The translations under genes and the position numbers were made by a program. Shown here piece after piece: positions 7,812 through 14,898 of a DNA stretch of 44,963 nucleotides. This DNA comes from JAKFVA01 sp046155225 (lineage in GTDB: Bacteria; Pseudomonadota; Gammaproteobacteria; Burkholderiales; Burkholderiaceae_C), in the NCBI GenBank assembly GCA_046155225.1, contig JBJXED010000001.1, positions 1 to 44,963 of the forward strand, read 5' to 3'. Under the pieces are notes generated by a model, which saw only the letters and a list, made by a program, of their open reading frames with translations, searched no databases and was not told where the DNA came from. Each line of letters opens with the position of its first letter. Position 1 is the stretch's first letter.

Positions 7812-8801
7812 TTACTTCACGGTGTAGATTTTGTCGAACTGGCCGCCGTCATTGAAGTGCACTTTTTGCGCCTCGGCCAGCGAGCCAAAGTACTCGGACA
7901 CCGGCACCAGCGTGAGCGGTTTGAAAATGCTCGCGTATTTACTTTGAATCGCCGCCGAGCGCGGGCGAATGGCGTGCTTGGCCGCCACTTCCTGGCCTTC
8001 TTCGGTGTACAAAAAGTCCAGGTAGGCCTTGGCCAATTCGCCCGTGCCTTTTTTGGCGGTGGTGCGCTCAACCACCGCCACCGGGTTCTCGGCAATGATG
8101 CTGATACTCGGGTGAATCGCATCGACCTTGCCCGCGCCGAACTCGCGGTCCACCGACAGCACCTCGGACTCGAACGTCACCAGCACATCGCCAATATTGC
8201 GTTGCAAGAATACGGCTGTGGCGTCGCGGCCACCACGCGCTAGCACTGGCACGTTTTTGTACAACTTGCCGACAAACTCGGCCGCCTGCGCGTCGGTGCC
8301 GCCCTTTTTGCGCACGTAACTCCAGGCCGCCAAATAGGCCATGCGGCCGTTGCCGCCGGTTTTGGGGTTGACCACGATCACCTGGATGCCGGGCTTGATC
8401 AAGTCGTCCCAGTCTTTGATGCCCTTGGGGTTGCCATTGCGCACCAGGAACAACATGGTTGAGCTGGTCGGCGCGGCGTTGCCTGGAAACTTCTTCGTCC
8501 AGTCTTTGGCGACCACGCCTTTCTCGGCCAGAAATTCAATGTCGGTGGTGGTGTTCATGGTCACCACATCGGCCTCCAGGCCGTCGGCCACGGCACGCGC
8601 CTGTGCGCTCGAGCCCGCATGCGACTGATCGACCTTGACGTCTTTGCCGCTGGTTTTTTTGATGTGCGCCACAAACGCGGTGTTGAGGTCTTTGTAGAAC
8701 TCACGCGACACGTCGTACGAGACGTTGAGCAGGGTTTGGGACTGGGCCAATCCGCTCAAGCACAGCGCCAGGGCGGACAGAATGATTTTGAAGGTGGTCA
8801 T
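7812..8801 (-). CDS. sbp: Periplasmic sulfate-binding protein Sbp (intact copy)
   Basis: A 329-residue secreted binding protein. A signal peptide (residues 1-21, ending LAQSQ) is followed by LLNVSYDVSREFYKDLN and the ligand-loop signatures DQSHAGSSAQARAV and NPKTGGNGRMAYLAAWSY. The hinge segment DVLVTFESEVLSV runs through an uninterrupted middle region (SISIIAENPVAVVERTT) to AYLDFLYTEEGQEVAAKH. It delivers sulfate or thiosulfate to CysTWA. It is the complete reference for the shortened paralog immediately upstream, and probably the working receptor of the operon. Confidence 0.94.
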   Translation of the reverse strand: MTTFKIILSALALCLSGLAQSQTLLNVSYDVSREFYKDLNTAFVAHIKKTSGKDVKVDQSHAGSSAQARAVADGLEADVVTMNTTTDIEFLAEKGVVAKDWTKKFPGNAAPTSSTMLFLVRNGNPKGIKDWDDLIKPGIQVIVVNPKTGGNGRMAYLAAWSYVRKKGGTDAQAAEFVGKLYKNVPVLARGGRDATAVFLQRNIGDVLVTFESEVLSVDREFGAGKVDAIHPSISIIAENPVAVVERTTAKKGTGELAKAYLDFLYTEEGQEVAAKHAIRPRSAAIQSKYASIFKPLTLVPVSEYFGSLAEAQKVHFNDGGQFDKIYTVK

Positions 8802-8881
8802 AAAAGTGCCCGATCAAGGTCGGGGTGGGTCGGTTGCAAAAAGAAGGAACAGCGCTGTATTTTCGCCTGCTGCCGCAGCCT

Positions 8882-9799
8882 TTATTTTTTGGCGTATATC
8901 TGGTCAAACGATGCGCCGTCGGCAAAGTGCTCTTTGGCCGCCTTCTCCCAGCCGCCAAACGCTGCGTCGATGGTGAACAAATTCAGCTTGGGCAACTGCC
9001 TGGCGTACTTGGCCTTGGCTTTGGCCGAGACGGGACGGTAGAAATTTAGGCCAATCAAGTCTTGGGCTTCCTCGGTGTAGAGAAATTGCAAATACGCCTC
9101 GTTCTTCCGGGAGATGAACACATCGCCCTGGCCGCGCTGGGCAAAGGTGACCGATGAGCCGCGCGCGCCAGTGTCGAGCACGGGCACATTGGCGTAGAGC
9201 TTGGCGACAAACTCCTTGGCCTTGTCGTCACTGCCCCATTTGCGCCTGGCAAACTCCCACGCCGCCAGGTAGTTCCAACGCGCGCCACCCGAGGTTTTGG
9301 GATTGGGCGTGATGACGCTGATGCCGGGCTTGACCAGGTCGTCCCAATCGCGGATGGCCTTGGGGTTGCCGCGCCGAACCACCAACACGATGGTCGAGGT
9401 GTAGGGCGCTGAGTTTTGCGGCAAGCGCTTTTGCCAGTCTTTGGGAATCCAGCCGCCGTTCTTGTGCACGGCGTCAATGTCGCCCGCCAGCGCCAGCGTC
9501 AGCACATCGGCGTCCAGACCGTCAATCACCGAGCGGGCCTGTTTGCCCGAGCCGCCGTGCGACTGTTTGATCGTCACGTCCTGGCCCGTCTTGCCCTTCC
9601 AGAATTTGGTAAAGGCGGCGTTGACCTGGACATACAGCTCGCGCGTGGGGTCGTAGGACACATTGAGCAGGCTCACCGCTGTATTGCCTTCCGTGGGCTG
9701 GGCTACTGCGGGGAGCGCCAGACCTAAGAGGCTCCCTCCTAGGAGATGGCTGAAGCCGACAAGCAGTGGCAGTTGCAAAACAGGGCGGCGTGTTGTCAT
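8882..9799 (-). CDS. sbp: Second sulfate-binding protein, with an internal in-frame deletion
   Basis: A 305-residue Sbp paralog starting at ATG 9799; the longer frame to 9865 would need TTG and adds non-signal sequence. It has an export signal (about residues 1-34), LLNVSYDPTRELYVQVN, SHGGSGKQARSVIDGL and NPKTSGGARWNYLAAWEF. After DVFISRKNEA it jumps directly to YLQFLYTEEAQDL. The neighbouring intact Sbp has 45 more residues at this point, covering the sulfate-domain strand and helix with ILAENPVAVVER. The junction is near base 9095. The reading frame is kept, so the gene is translated, but removal of a folded core segment makes sulfate binding doubtful. It may be a decaying duplicate. It is first in the operon. 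Confidence 0.85.
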   Translation of the reverse strand: MTTRRPVLQLPLLVGFSHLLGGSLLGLALPAVAQPTEGNTAVSLLNVSYDPTRELYVQVNAAFTKFWKGKTGQDVTIKQSHGGSGKQARSVIDGLDADVLTLALAGDIDAVHKNGGWIPKDWQKRLPQNSAPYTSTIVLVVRRGNPKAIRDWDDLVKPGISVITPNPKTSGGARWNYLAAWEFARRKWGSDDKAKEFVAKLYANVPVLDTGARGSSVTFAQRGQGDVFISRKNEAYLQFLYTEEAQDLIGLNFYRPVSAKAKAKYARQLPKLNLFTIDAAFGGWEKAAKEHFADGASFDQIYAKK

Positions 9800-9962
9800 G
9801 GCAGAAGTCCGGTTCAAAGGGAAGGTAGATTCGACAGAGGACGAATTCTGAATAGCCTTGCTCAAAACAGGAACGACTGAATTTCTATAAATTAATCACT
9901 GATCGGTCTAAAGCAATGCCTTTACTGCCCGGTTGACGGCCTGTTTGACAACTCAAAAGCTC

Positions 9963-10024
9963 TGTTTTTGATAGCTAACAAGGCAATATATATACTGGCT
10001 ACAGCGTTATTTAATTCAAAAAAC
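9963..10024 (+). repeat. Dispersed AT-rich repeat, copy 2
   Basis: Reads TTGATAGCTAACAAGGCAAT, then ATATATACTGGCTACAGCG. It matches the left half of the family (AATAGC...GGCAATATATACCTTGGCTAG in the 33.2 kb copy). It lies in the gap between sbp2 (-) and the HNH gene (+). Confidence 0.65.
9968..9996 (+). promoter_or_regulatory. Sigma-70-like promoter for the HNH gene, inside repeat copy 2
   Basis: TTGATA (9968-9973), 17-base spacer, TATACT (9991-9996): five of six consensus bases in each box. It faces the HNH gene, whose ATG is about 65 bases beyond the predicted start of transcription. Confidence 0.5.
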
Positions 10025-10067
10025 AGCCCATGCAGCGCGAAATTGGCATTGACGAGGCACCCAAGCC

Positions 10068-10421
10068 ATGAGTGGCCGGATTCGCCGCCTGAGAGTATCC
10101 GCACAGTTGCAGAACCTGCCCGTGCCTGCGCCGCTGGTGTGCGCTCTGTGCGGGCGCCCCATACCCCACGCGCAAAAAGACGAACATCACCTGGTGCCCA
10201 AATCCAAAGGTGGCCGCCATACCACCAGCCTGCACCGCATCTGCCACCGCCAAATTCATGCGTTGCTGACCGAAACCGAACTGGCCAGGGAGTTCAGCAC
10301 CGTGCAAGCTCTGCTGGCACACCCTGAGATCGAGCGGTTTGTCGCCTGGGTCAAAACCAAGCCAGTGGACTTTATGGAGCGCAGCCGCAAGAGCCAGCGG
10401 CTGCGGGACCGAAGCGAGTGA
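10068..10421 (+). CDS. Small HNH endonuclease-like protein
   Basis: A 117-residue basic protein with an HNH/beta-beta-alpha-metal pattern: Cys25-x2-Cys28, then EHHLVPKSKGG with His40-His41, and Cys59-His60 followed by His64. The two Cys pairs suggest a structural zinc, and the histidines fit an HNH catalytic site, so it may be a nuclease. The C-terminus (RSRKSQRLRDRSE) is highly charged. No restriction, phage terminase or intron sequence is nearby, so its target is unknown. It stands alone between the sulfate operon and the HigBA pair, with its own likely promoter in the repeat copy upstream. Confidence 0.75.
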   Translation: MSGRIRRLRVSAQLQNLPVPAPLVCALCGRPIPHAQKDEHHLVPKSKGGRHTTSLHRICHRQIHALLTETELAREFSTVQALLAHPEIERFVAWVKTKPVDFMERSRKSQRLRDRSE

Positions 10422-10525
10422 GGTGCCCGCGAGGTGGTGTACCGGCGTGATGGTGCGCCAACCCGGACAACCATAGACACACCCATTCCTGGACCCATTG
10501 ATCACCCGCCTGTGCCGGATGCAAC

Positions 10526-10554
10526 TTGCCATAGTCCCATTTTGGGACTATGCT
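10526..10554 (+). promoter_or_regulatory. higBA promoter with overlapping palindromic operator
   Basis: A perfect 10-base inverted repeat (CATAGTCCCA / TGGGACTATG, spacer TTT) spans 10530-10552. It overlaps a promoter-like pair TTGCCA (10526-10531), 17-base spacer, TATGCT (10549-10554). This fits autoregulation by a HigA-type antitoxin. The predicted transcription start falls at or next to the higB ATG (10562). Confidence 0.65.
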
Positions 10555-10561
10555 TCGACCC

Positions 10562-10864
10562 ATGCGAGTGATTGCCGTGTCTACCCTTCGGGCTTTCTGG
10601 GAGCGTCATACCGACGCCGAGCAGCCACTGAAGGCTTGGTACGAGGAGGCCACCAGTGCGCGCTGGAGCCAGCCCACTGACATCAAGGCGCAGTACCGCA
10701 GCGCCAGCGTCCTGAAGAACCGTCGTGTGGTCTTCAACATCAAGGGCAATGACTATCGGCTGATCGTGGCCATTGCGTACAAGTTGCAGATCGTCTACGT
10801 GAAGTTCGTTGGCACCCACAAAGAGTACGACGCAGTGGACGCAGAAACCGTTGAAATGGCCTGA
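10562..10864 (+). CDS. higB: HigB-family toxin (mRNA interferase)
   Basis: A 100-residue protein of the HigB/RelE fold, beginning MRVIAVSTLRAFWERH, which is the usual HigB N-terminus, so ATG 10562 is preferred over the in-frame ATG at 10550. Conserved parts include LKAWYEEA, DIKAQYRSASVLKNRRVVFNIKGN and YRLIVAIAY...VYVKFVGTHKEYD. The family cuts ribosome-bound mRNA, and the toxin is neutralised by HigA encoded 18 bases downstream. The toxin-first order is typical for higBA. Length is normal and no disruption is seen, so the pair is probably active. Confidence 0.9.
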   Translation: MRVIAVSTLRAFWERHTDAEQPLKAWYEEATSARWSQPTDIKAQYRSASVLKNRRVVFNIKGNDYRLIVAIAYKLQIVYVKFVGTHKEYDAVDAETVEMA

Positions 10865-10882
10865 CCGGCCACGGAGGAAAAC

Positions 10883-11254
10883 ATGGACATCCGCCCTATC
10901 CACACCGAAGCAGACTACAAGGCCACGCTCAAAGAGATTTCGGCCTTGATGGAGACTGACCCTGATCTGGGCACGCCAGAGGGGGATCGCCTGGACATCC
11001 TGGCCACGCTGGTGCAAGCCTACGAGGCCAAGCACGTACCCATCACCGCGCCAGATCCGGTGGAAGCCATCAAATTCCGGATGGATCAGAGCGGTCTGTC
11101 CGTCAAAGATCTTGAGCCGATCATTGGCAAAAGCAACCGCGTCTACGAAGTCCTGAGCCGCAAACGCCCGCTGACGCTGGCCATGATCCGCAGACTGCAC
11201 AAGAGCCTGGGCATCCCGGCCGATGTTCTGATTGCGGAGACAGTTGCCAGGTGA
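10883..11254 (+). CDS. higA: HigA-family antitoxin with HTH domain
   Basis: A 123-residue antitoxin preceded by a good ribosome site (GGAGG). The N-terminal half (RPIHTEADYKATLKEISALM) is acidic and helical. The C-terminal half has an XRE-type helix-turn-helix (FRMDQSGLSVKDLEPIIGKSNRVYEVLS...) and ends SLGIPADVLIAE. It binds HigB and should repress the promoter through the palindrome at 10530-10552. It is second in the higBA operon, and the convergent lipoprotein gene ends 62 bases further on. Confidence 0.92.
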   Translation: MDIRPIHTEADYKATLKEISALMETDPDLGTPEGDRLDILATLVQAYEAKHVPITAPDPVEAIKFRMDQSGLSVKDLEPIIGKSNRVYEVLSRKRPLTLAMIRRLHKSLGIPADVLIAETVAR

Positions 11255-11316
11255 TGATCGAACGCTGAGCTTGGCTTTGAAAATTACAGCAATCGTGGGA
11301 CTTCTATAGAACCGGT

Positions 11317-12213
11317 TTACTGGAAACCAAGCATCCCGTTGCTGTTGTCCAAGCCTTGTGTGGGAATCTCTTGAATGACGTCCCAGTGCTCGACCATTTT
11401 TCCGTTTTGCACCCTGAACAAGTCGTAAAACACCTGAGGTTTCCCGCTCCATTCACCTTCGCTCACGGTGAGTACGAAGTTGCCTTCGCCCAGTACCTTG
11501 TGAATTTTTTTGTACTTGAACATATTTTTCTGGGCGGTGAGCGCCTGAACGGCTTCCACGATGCCGCTCAAGCCATCCTTGATGCCCGGGTTGTGTTGGT
11601 GGTACTGCTCGGCGCTGATGTACTCAGTGATCTTGCTGGGGTTCTTTCCCATCAAGACATCTTCGATCAAGGACACAGCCAGCGCCTTGTTTGCGGCAGT
11701 TTTGTCCAGGTCCGTGATTGTCGTTGCGCCGTCAACCTGGCTGCGCCCGCTGGCTGTTTTTTCGACAACCGGCGTGATGGCGTCCCAATGCTCCACGGCT
11801 TGACCGTCCTTCATCCGGTAAATGTCGATGGTGACGATCTTTGGCGCACCAAATGCCTGGGCATTGGTAAATGAGTTGTGCAGCACCACAAACTCGCCGT
11901 CTTGAAGGATGCGATGGTTGGTGTAGGTGATCCCCGACTGCTTGAGCGCCGGCAGGAAACCAATCAGGGCGTCCCTTCCCGTGGGTACAAATGGGTTGTG
12001 CTGAATGATGTCAGCGGCAATGTACTTGCGTACACCTTCCGCGCTGTAGTCCTTGAAGAGAGCCAAAAATGCGTTGTTGGCTGCATCCTTCATCGCCTTG
12101 GTTTCCATGGCTTGTTCCTTTGATGTCTTGAGGGTCTGAGGTGGGTTGGGTTGATTGGTGCCGCAGGCGGCAAGGGTTGCCGCCATTAGGCAGGTGAGGA
12201 TCAGGTTTTTCAT
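11317..12213 (-). CDS. Lipoprotein with two SnoaL-like (NTF2-fold) domains
   Basis: A 298-residue protein starting at ATG 12213 with a clear ribosome site (AGGAG). The signal ends in the lipobox LAAC (Cys17), so it is probably lipid-anchored. Two related halves follow: residues about 45-150 (NPFVPTGRDALIGFL...DIYRMKDGQAVEHWDAITPV) and 170-285 (HNPGIKDGLSGIVEAV...DLFRVQNGKMVEHWDVIQEI). Both have the repeated EHWD segment typical of SnoaL-like proteins, which suggests internal duplication. The family includes enzymes and ligand binders, and the substrate here is unknown. It is last of three genes after the dehydrogenase and the membrane protein. Confidence 0.75.
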   Translation of the reverse strand: MKNLILTCLMAATLAACGTNQPNPPQTLKTSKEQAMETKAMKDAANNAFLALFKDYSAEGVRKYIAADIIQHNPFVPTGRDALIGFLPALKQSGITYTNHRILQDGEFVVLHNSFTNAQAFGAPKIVTIDIYRMKDGQAVEHWDAITPVVEKTASGRSQVDGATTITDLDKTAANKALAVSLIEDVLMGKNPSKITEYISAEQYHQHNPGIKDGLSGIVEAVQALTAQKNMFKYKKIHKVLGEGNFVLTVSEGEWSGKPQVFYDLFRVQNGKMVEHWDVIQEIPTQGLDNSNGMLGFQ

Positions 12214-12226
12214 AGTTAACTCCTGG

Positions 12227-12757
12227 CTAATGAGCACTGACGAATGCCCAGATGTTGAAGGTGGCCGAAATGGCCCAGACCGGCACGAACAAGAACATGG
12301 CATTCCGGCCGTGACGGGACATGCGAGGGTGCTCGCCCAGACCGGGGATGCCGGCTTGGTTTAGGCAGACGAGCCCGAACAGAACCGACAGTACGCTGAA
12401 CATGAAGTGCAGCGGAGCCCGCGCTTCCAGCCCCAAGTTCAGGCCGTAGAAAACCGTCGCAGCGACGGACAAAGACGCGAGGCTGATCTGGCGCCCCTCG
12501 AACAGCATCAGGAAGATGTAGTCACTCGAGGTGGCCTCTTTGCCCTTGGGTCCGGCGTCGCGCGCGGCGTCGAGCATCGTGAGCATCTCGTCTCGCGTGA
12601 GGGCGGTGCGGGGGTTCGGGAGTCTCGGTCCATATAAGGGCAGGATCCAGTTGGTCACCCACCTCGCCAGCATCGGAGAGATGACCTCCGGCCCATGAAC
12701 AAGTGCGGGGGCAACGCAGATCAACAGGCCAATTGTGGAGACCAGATCGGGACTCAT
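12227..12757 (-). CDS. Hypothetical membrane protein, about four helices
   Basis: I do not recognise this 176-residue protein. Hydrophobic segments appear near residues 8-20, 95-115 (ISLASLSVAATVFYGLNLGL), 118-135 (FMFSVLSVLFGLVCLNQ) and 152-172 (MFLFVPVWAISATFNIWAF), with a polar stretch at 45-85 rich in charged residues (TRDEMLTMLDAARDAGPKGK). Its ATG overlaps the dehydrogenase stop codon as ATGA, so it should be translated with that gene. If the frameshift in the dehydrogenase is real, coupling to this gene would be lost or reduced. Confidence 0.65.
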   Translation of the reverse strand: MSPDLVSTIGLLICVAPALVHGPEVISPMLARWVTNWILPLYGPRLPNPRTALTRDEMLTMLDAARDAGPKGKEATSSDYIFLMLFEGRQISLASLSVAATVFYGLNLGLEARAPLHFMFSVLSVLFGLVCLNQAGIPGLGEHPRMSRHGRNAMFLFVPVWAISATFNIWAFVSAH

Positions 12758-13633
12758 ATCGACACGCCACCCAAGACACCTTCCAACTGCATCTCTTTCA
12801 AAACACGGTCTTGAATGGGCTGCTTGACGGCGTTCATCTCATCGACGCCCCAGGTGATGCCGACCACGGTGCGCGTGGGGCGTTGGCCAGCGGGCATGTC
12901 GGCCAGCGCCAGATACGCATCGACCACAAGCTGCGGCTTGGGTGCTTCTTCGCTCTGCAAGAAAGTCGCAAAGTGTTGGCCCATCGCATTCGGCACGCGT
13001 GCCAAATCGCCATAACTGACCAGCACATCGCTGAGAGCAGGCGTTTGGCCGCCTGCCAGCAAACCAGTGCCAAAAGGTCCCGGCTGCACGATGGCGACAT
13101 CGACCCCGAAGGGCGACACCTCGTAGCGCAAACCTTGCACGTAGCCCTCCAAGGCGTGCTTGGTGGCGCTGTAGGTCGAGAAGAAGGGCGGTGAAATCTG
13201 GCCCACAAGCGAGGATGTATTGATGATCAAACCCGACTTGACCGCGCGCATGGCAGGCAACACCGCCTGCATGGTTCGGATAGCACCAAAGTAATTGGTC
13301 TCCATCTGTTCCTTGGCTTGCGCTAGGCTGAAAGCCTCAGTGATGCCCAGGTACATCACGCCCGCGTTGTTGGATTAGCACATCGACCGGCCCCTGCGCC
13401 AGGATGTGGGCAAATGCCGCCGTGACGGAAGCGTCATCGGTCACGTCCATGTCGATGACCGATACCTTGTTGGAATACGCCTGTAGCGCCGCCGACTTGG
13501 CGGCGTTTCGCCCTTGTGCATCTCGCAGGGTTCCCCAGACGCGATAGCCTTTGTTGGCAAACGCTTTGACGGCACCCTCTCCGAAACCACTGCTACACCC
13601 AGTGATCACCACCACTTTCCCGGATGTGTTCAT
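12754..13633 (-). pseudogene. Short-chain dehydrogenase/reductase gene with a single-base frameshift
   Basis: The gene starts at ATG 13633 behind a ribosome site (CAGGAG) and shows the SDR cofactor motif TGCSSGFGEG and DMDVTD. After PVDVLI the frame reads QQRGRD and stops soon after. One base fewer would restore the conserved NNAG motif and join the second frame (VMYLGITEAF...), which carries INTSSLVGQ and the catalytic YSATKHA. The extra base is one of the two Gs near 13372-13373 on the plus strand. Repaired, the protein would be about 292 residues, normal for the family. It is first of a three-gene unit and divergent from a TetR gene. Either a recent inactivating mutation or a sequencing error explains it. 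Confidence 0.85.
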
Positions 13634-13683
13634 GTTGAAAAGCTCCTGTTGATTGATAGGCACGAAACTCGCGGATTCGAATT

Positions 13684-13755
13684 TTGTACCGCATGGTATC
13701 AGTATTTTCGTACCATGTGGTAACAGCTTAAAAATTTCGTACCGATAGGTACAAT
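13684..13755. promoter_or_regulatory. Three-copy palindromic operator between TetR gene and SDR gene
   Basis: Three copies of GTACC-N4-GGTA(C/T/A) lie at 13686-13699, 13710-13723 and 13739-13752, with centres 24 and 29 bases apart. All carry outer T...CA/AA similarity. The last copy overlaps TACAAT (13750-13755), a likely -10 box of the TetR gene, whose ATG follows 8 bases later. The arrangement fits a TetR repressor controlling both directions. Confidence 0.75.
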
Positions 13756-13763
13756 GCTCGCCA

Positions 13764-14396
13764 ATGGACACCACTGAGCCCAGTTCCCGCCGAGGCCGCC
13801 CCCTCACGCGCAACCGCGAGCACGTCCTGGAGGTGGCCATGAACGCGTTTTGGCAAGCCGACAGCGCCGCCGTCTCGGTCAACACCATCTGTACGCTGGC
13901 CGAGGTGTCCAAGCCTTCGCTGTACCGCGACTTCGGCAGTGAAGATGGACTGACCACAGCTGTGTTGGAGCGCTATGCACAGACGGTCTTAGGATCGGTC
14001 GAAGGGATGCTGGCAAGTCCGGCCAGCTTTGCAACCAAGTTTCAGGCCATGACCGCCTTTGCCAGCCAAGACCCGCGCATGGAGGCGGGTTGCCTGTTCG
14101 TCAAGATGCGCACCACGCGCTCGCGCTTTGGCGCACAGACGCAGGCGAAGATTGCCGCCATTGAGGCCCACTTTCTGTCCTGCTACACCCGGTTTTTCAG
14201 GGAAGGAGCAGCCAGCGGCGAATGGGGCAGCGGCATTGATGCAGAACTGGCCGCCGGCTATCTGTATGAGCAGCTGGGGCTGGCCGTGAGTCAGCGTGCA
14301 TCGGGCAAGAACCCGGAATCAGTTGGTGCGCTGCTGGGCTTGGCGATGTCAGCGCTGCTAAGACCAAAGAACGCAGGACAAGTCGCATCTGACTGA
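13764..14396 (+). CDS. TetR-family transcriptional regulator
   Basis: A 210-residue regulator with an N-terminal helix-turn-helix (residues about 20-65: REHVLEVAMNAFWQADSAAVSVNTI, then LAEVSKPSLYRDFGSEDGL) and a helical ligand-binding C-terminal part (MEAGCLFVKMRTTRSRFG...FLSCYTRFFREGA). It is transcribed away from the dehydrogenase-membrane protein-lipoprotein unit, and the gap holds three copies of one palindrome. It therefore probably represses itself and that unit, releasing on an unknown ligand. The -10-like TACAAT is so close to the ATG that the mRNA may have almost no leader. Confidence 0.9.
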   Translation: MDTTEPSSRRGRPLTRNREHVLEVAMNAFWQADSAAVSVNTICTLAEVSKPSLYRDFGSEDGLTTAVLERYAQTVLGSVEGMLASPASFATKFQAMTAFASQDPRMEAGCLFVKMRTTRSRFGAQTQAKIAAIEAHFLSCYTRFFREGAASGEWGSGIDAELAAGYLYEQLGLAVSQRASGKNPESVGALLGLAMSALLRPKNAGQVASD

Positions 14397-14449
14397 TGCC
14401 GCTCCACGCGGAATTCAAGTTACCCTGCGCTTTCATCCCTAGGAGAATG

Positions 14450-14487
14450 TGCAAAAAAACCCAACCGGATCAGGGTTGGGTTTTTGC
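14450..14487. terminator. Bidirectional Rho-independent terminator
   Basis: Stem AACCCAACC (14458-14466) pairs with GGTTGGGTT (14474-14482) around a 7-base loop. A-rich and T-rich flanks lie on both sides, so it can stop tmRNA transcription (-) and readthrough from the TetR gene (+). Confidence 0.85.
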
Positions 14488-14491
14488 TAAA

Positions 14492-14880
14492 TGGTGGAGC
14501 TGGGGGGATTTGAACCCCCGTCCGCGAGCCATTACCGTGCAGTTCTACATGCTTAGCCGTCTGATTTGAGTCTCGCTTCCCGTATCGCGCAGCAGCACGC
14601 TATACAAGACGCCAGTTACCTTGAGTCTTGCCCTGAATCAAGTAACCCGATTCAGAGCCAGCCGATGTGAATGACCTTGCAGCCGGGAGCCGGCGGTTTT
14701 ACCCGCTAGCCCCTTGCCCAGCCCATCGGCGTGCTGTTGCAAGGCTCACTGGGGTTTAAGCAGCGAGTGCGAAACGTTCGTCGTTTGCAGTTAGTTTTTT
14801 GAGTCGATTTTTACGAGCGTTACTCAAGCTCGGCATGCCCCACAACGATTCCGTACCCACGTCGAAACCAGTGCAGCCCC
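14492..14880 (-). ncRNA. ssrA: Transfer-messenger RNA (tmRNA)
   Basis: The 5' end at 14880 reads GGGGCTG followed by a D-loop-like CTGGTTTCGACG. The 3' end at 14492 has the T-arm GGGGGTTCAAATCCCCC and CAGCTCCACCA, so the acceptor stem GGGGCTG/CAGCTCC closes. The tag reading frame (14788 down to 14756) encodes ANDERFALAA followed by TAA, a tag typical of Burkholderiales. It is the one-piece form, 389 bases including CCA. With SmpB it rescues stalled ribosomes and marks the unfinished protein for proteolysis. Confidence 0.97.
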
Positions 14881-14898
14881 AAGTACCGCAGTTTACGC

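Noticed and set aside
9800..9865. N-terminal extension of the shortened Sbp to a TTG codon at 9865.
   Set aside because: The ATG at 9799 starts a normal export signal; the extra residues are charged and would spoil it.
14492..14520. tRNA gene suggested by the T-arm and CCA sequence on the minus strand.
   Set aside because: These belong to the tmRNA; its 5' end and tag reading frame were found at 14880 and 14788-14756.
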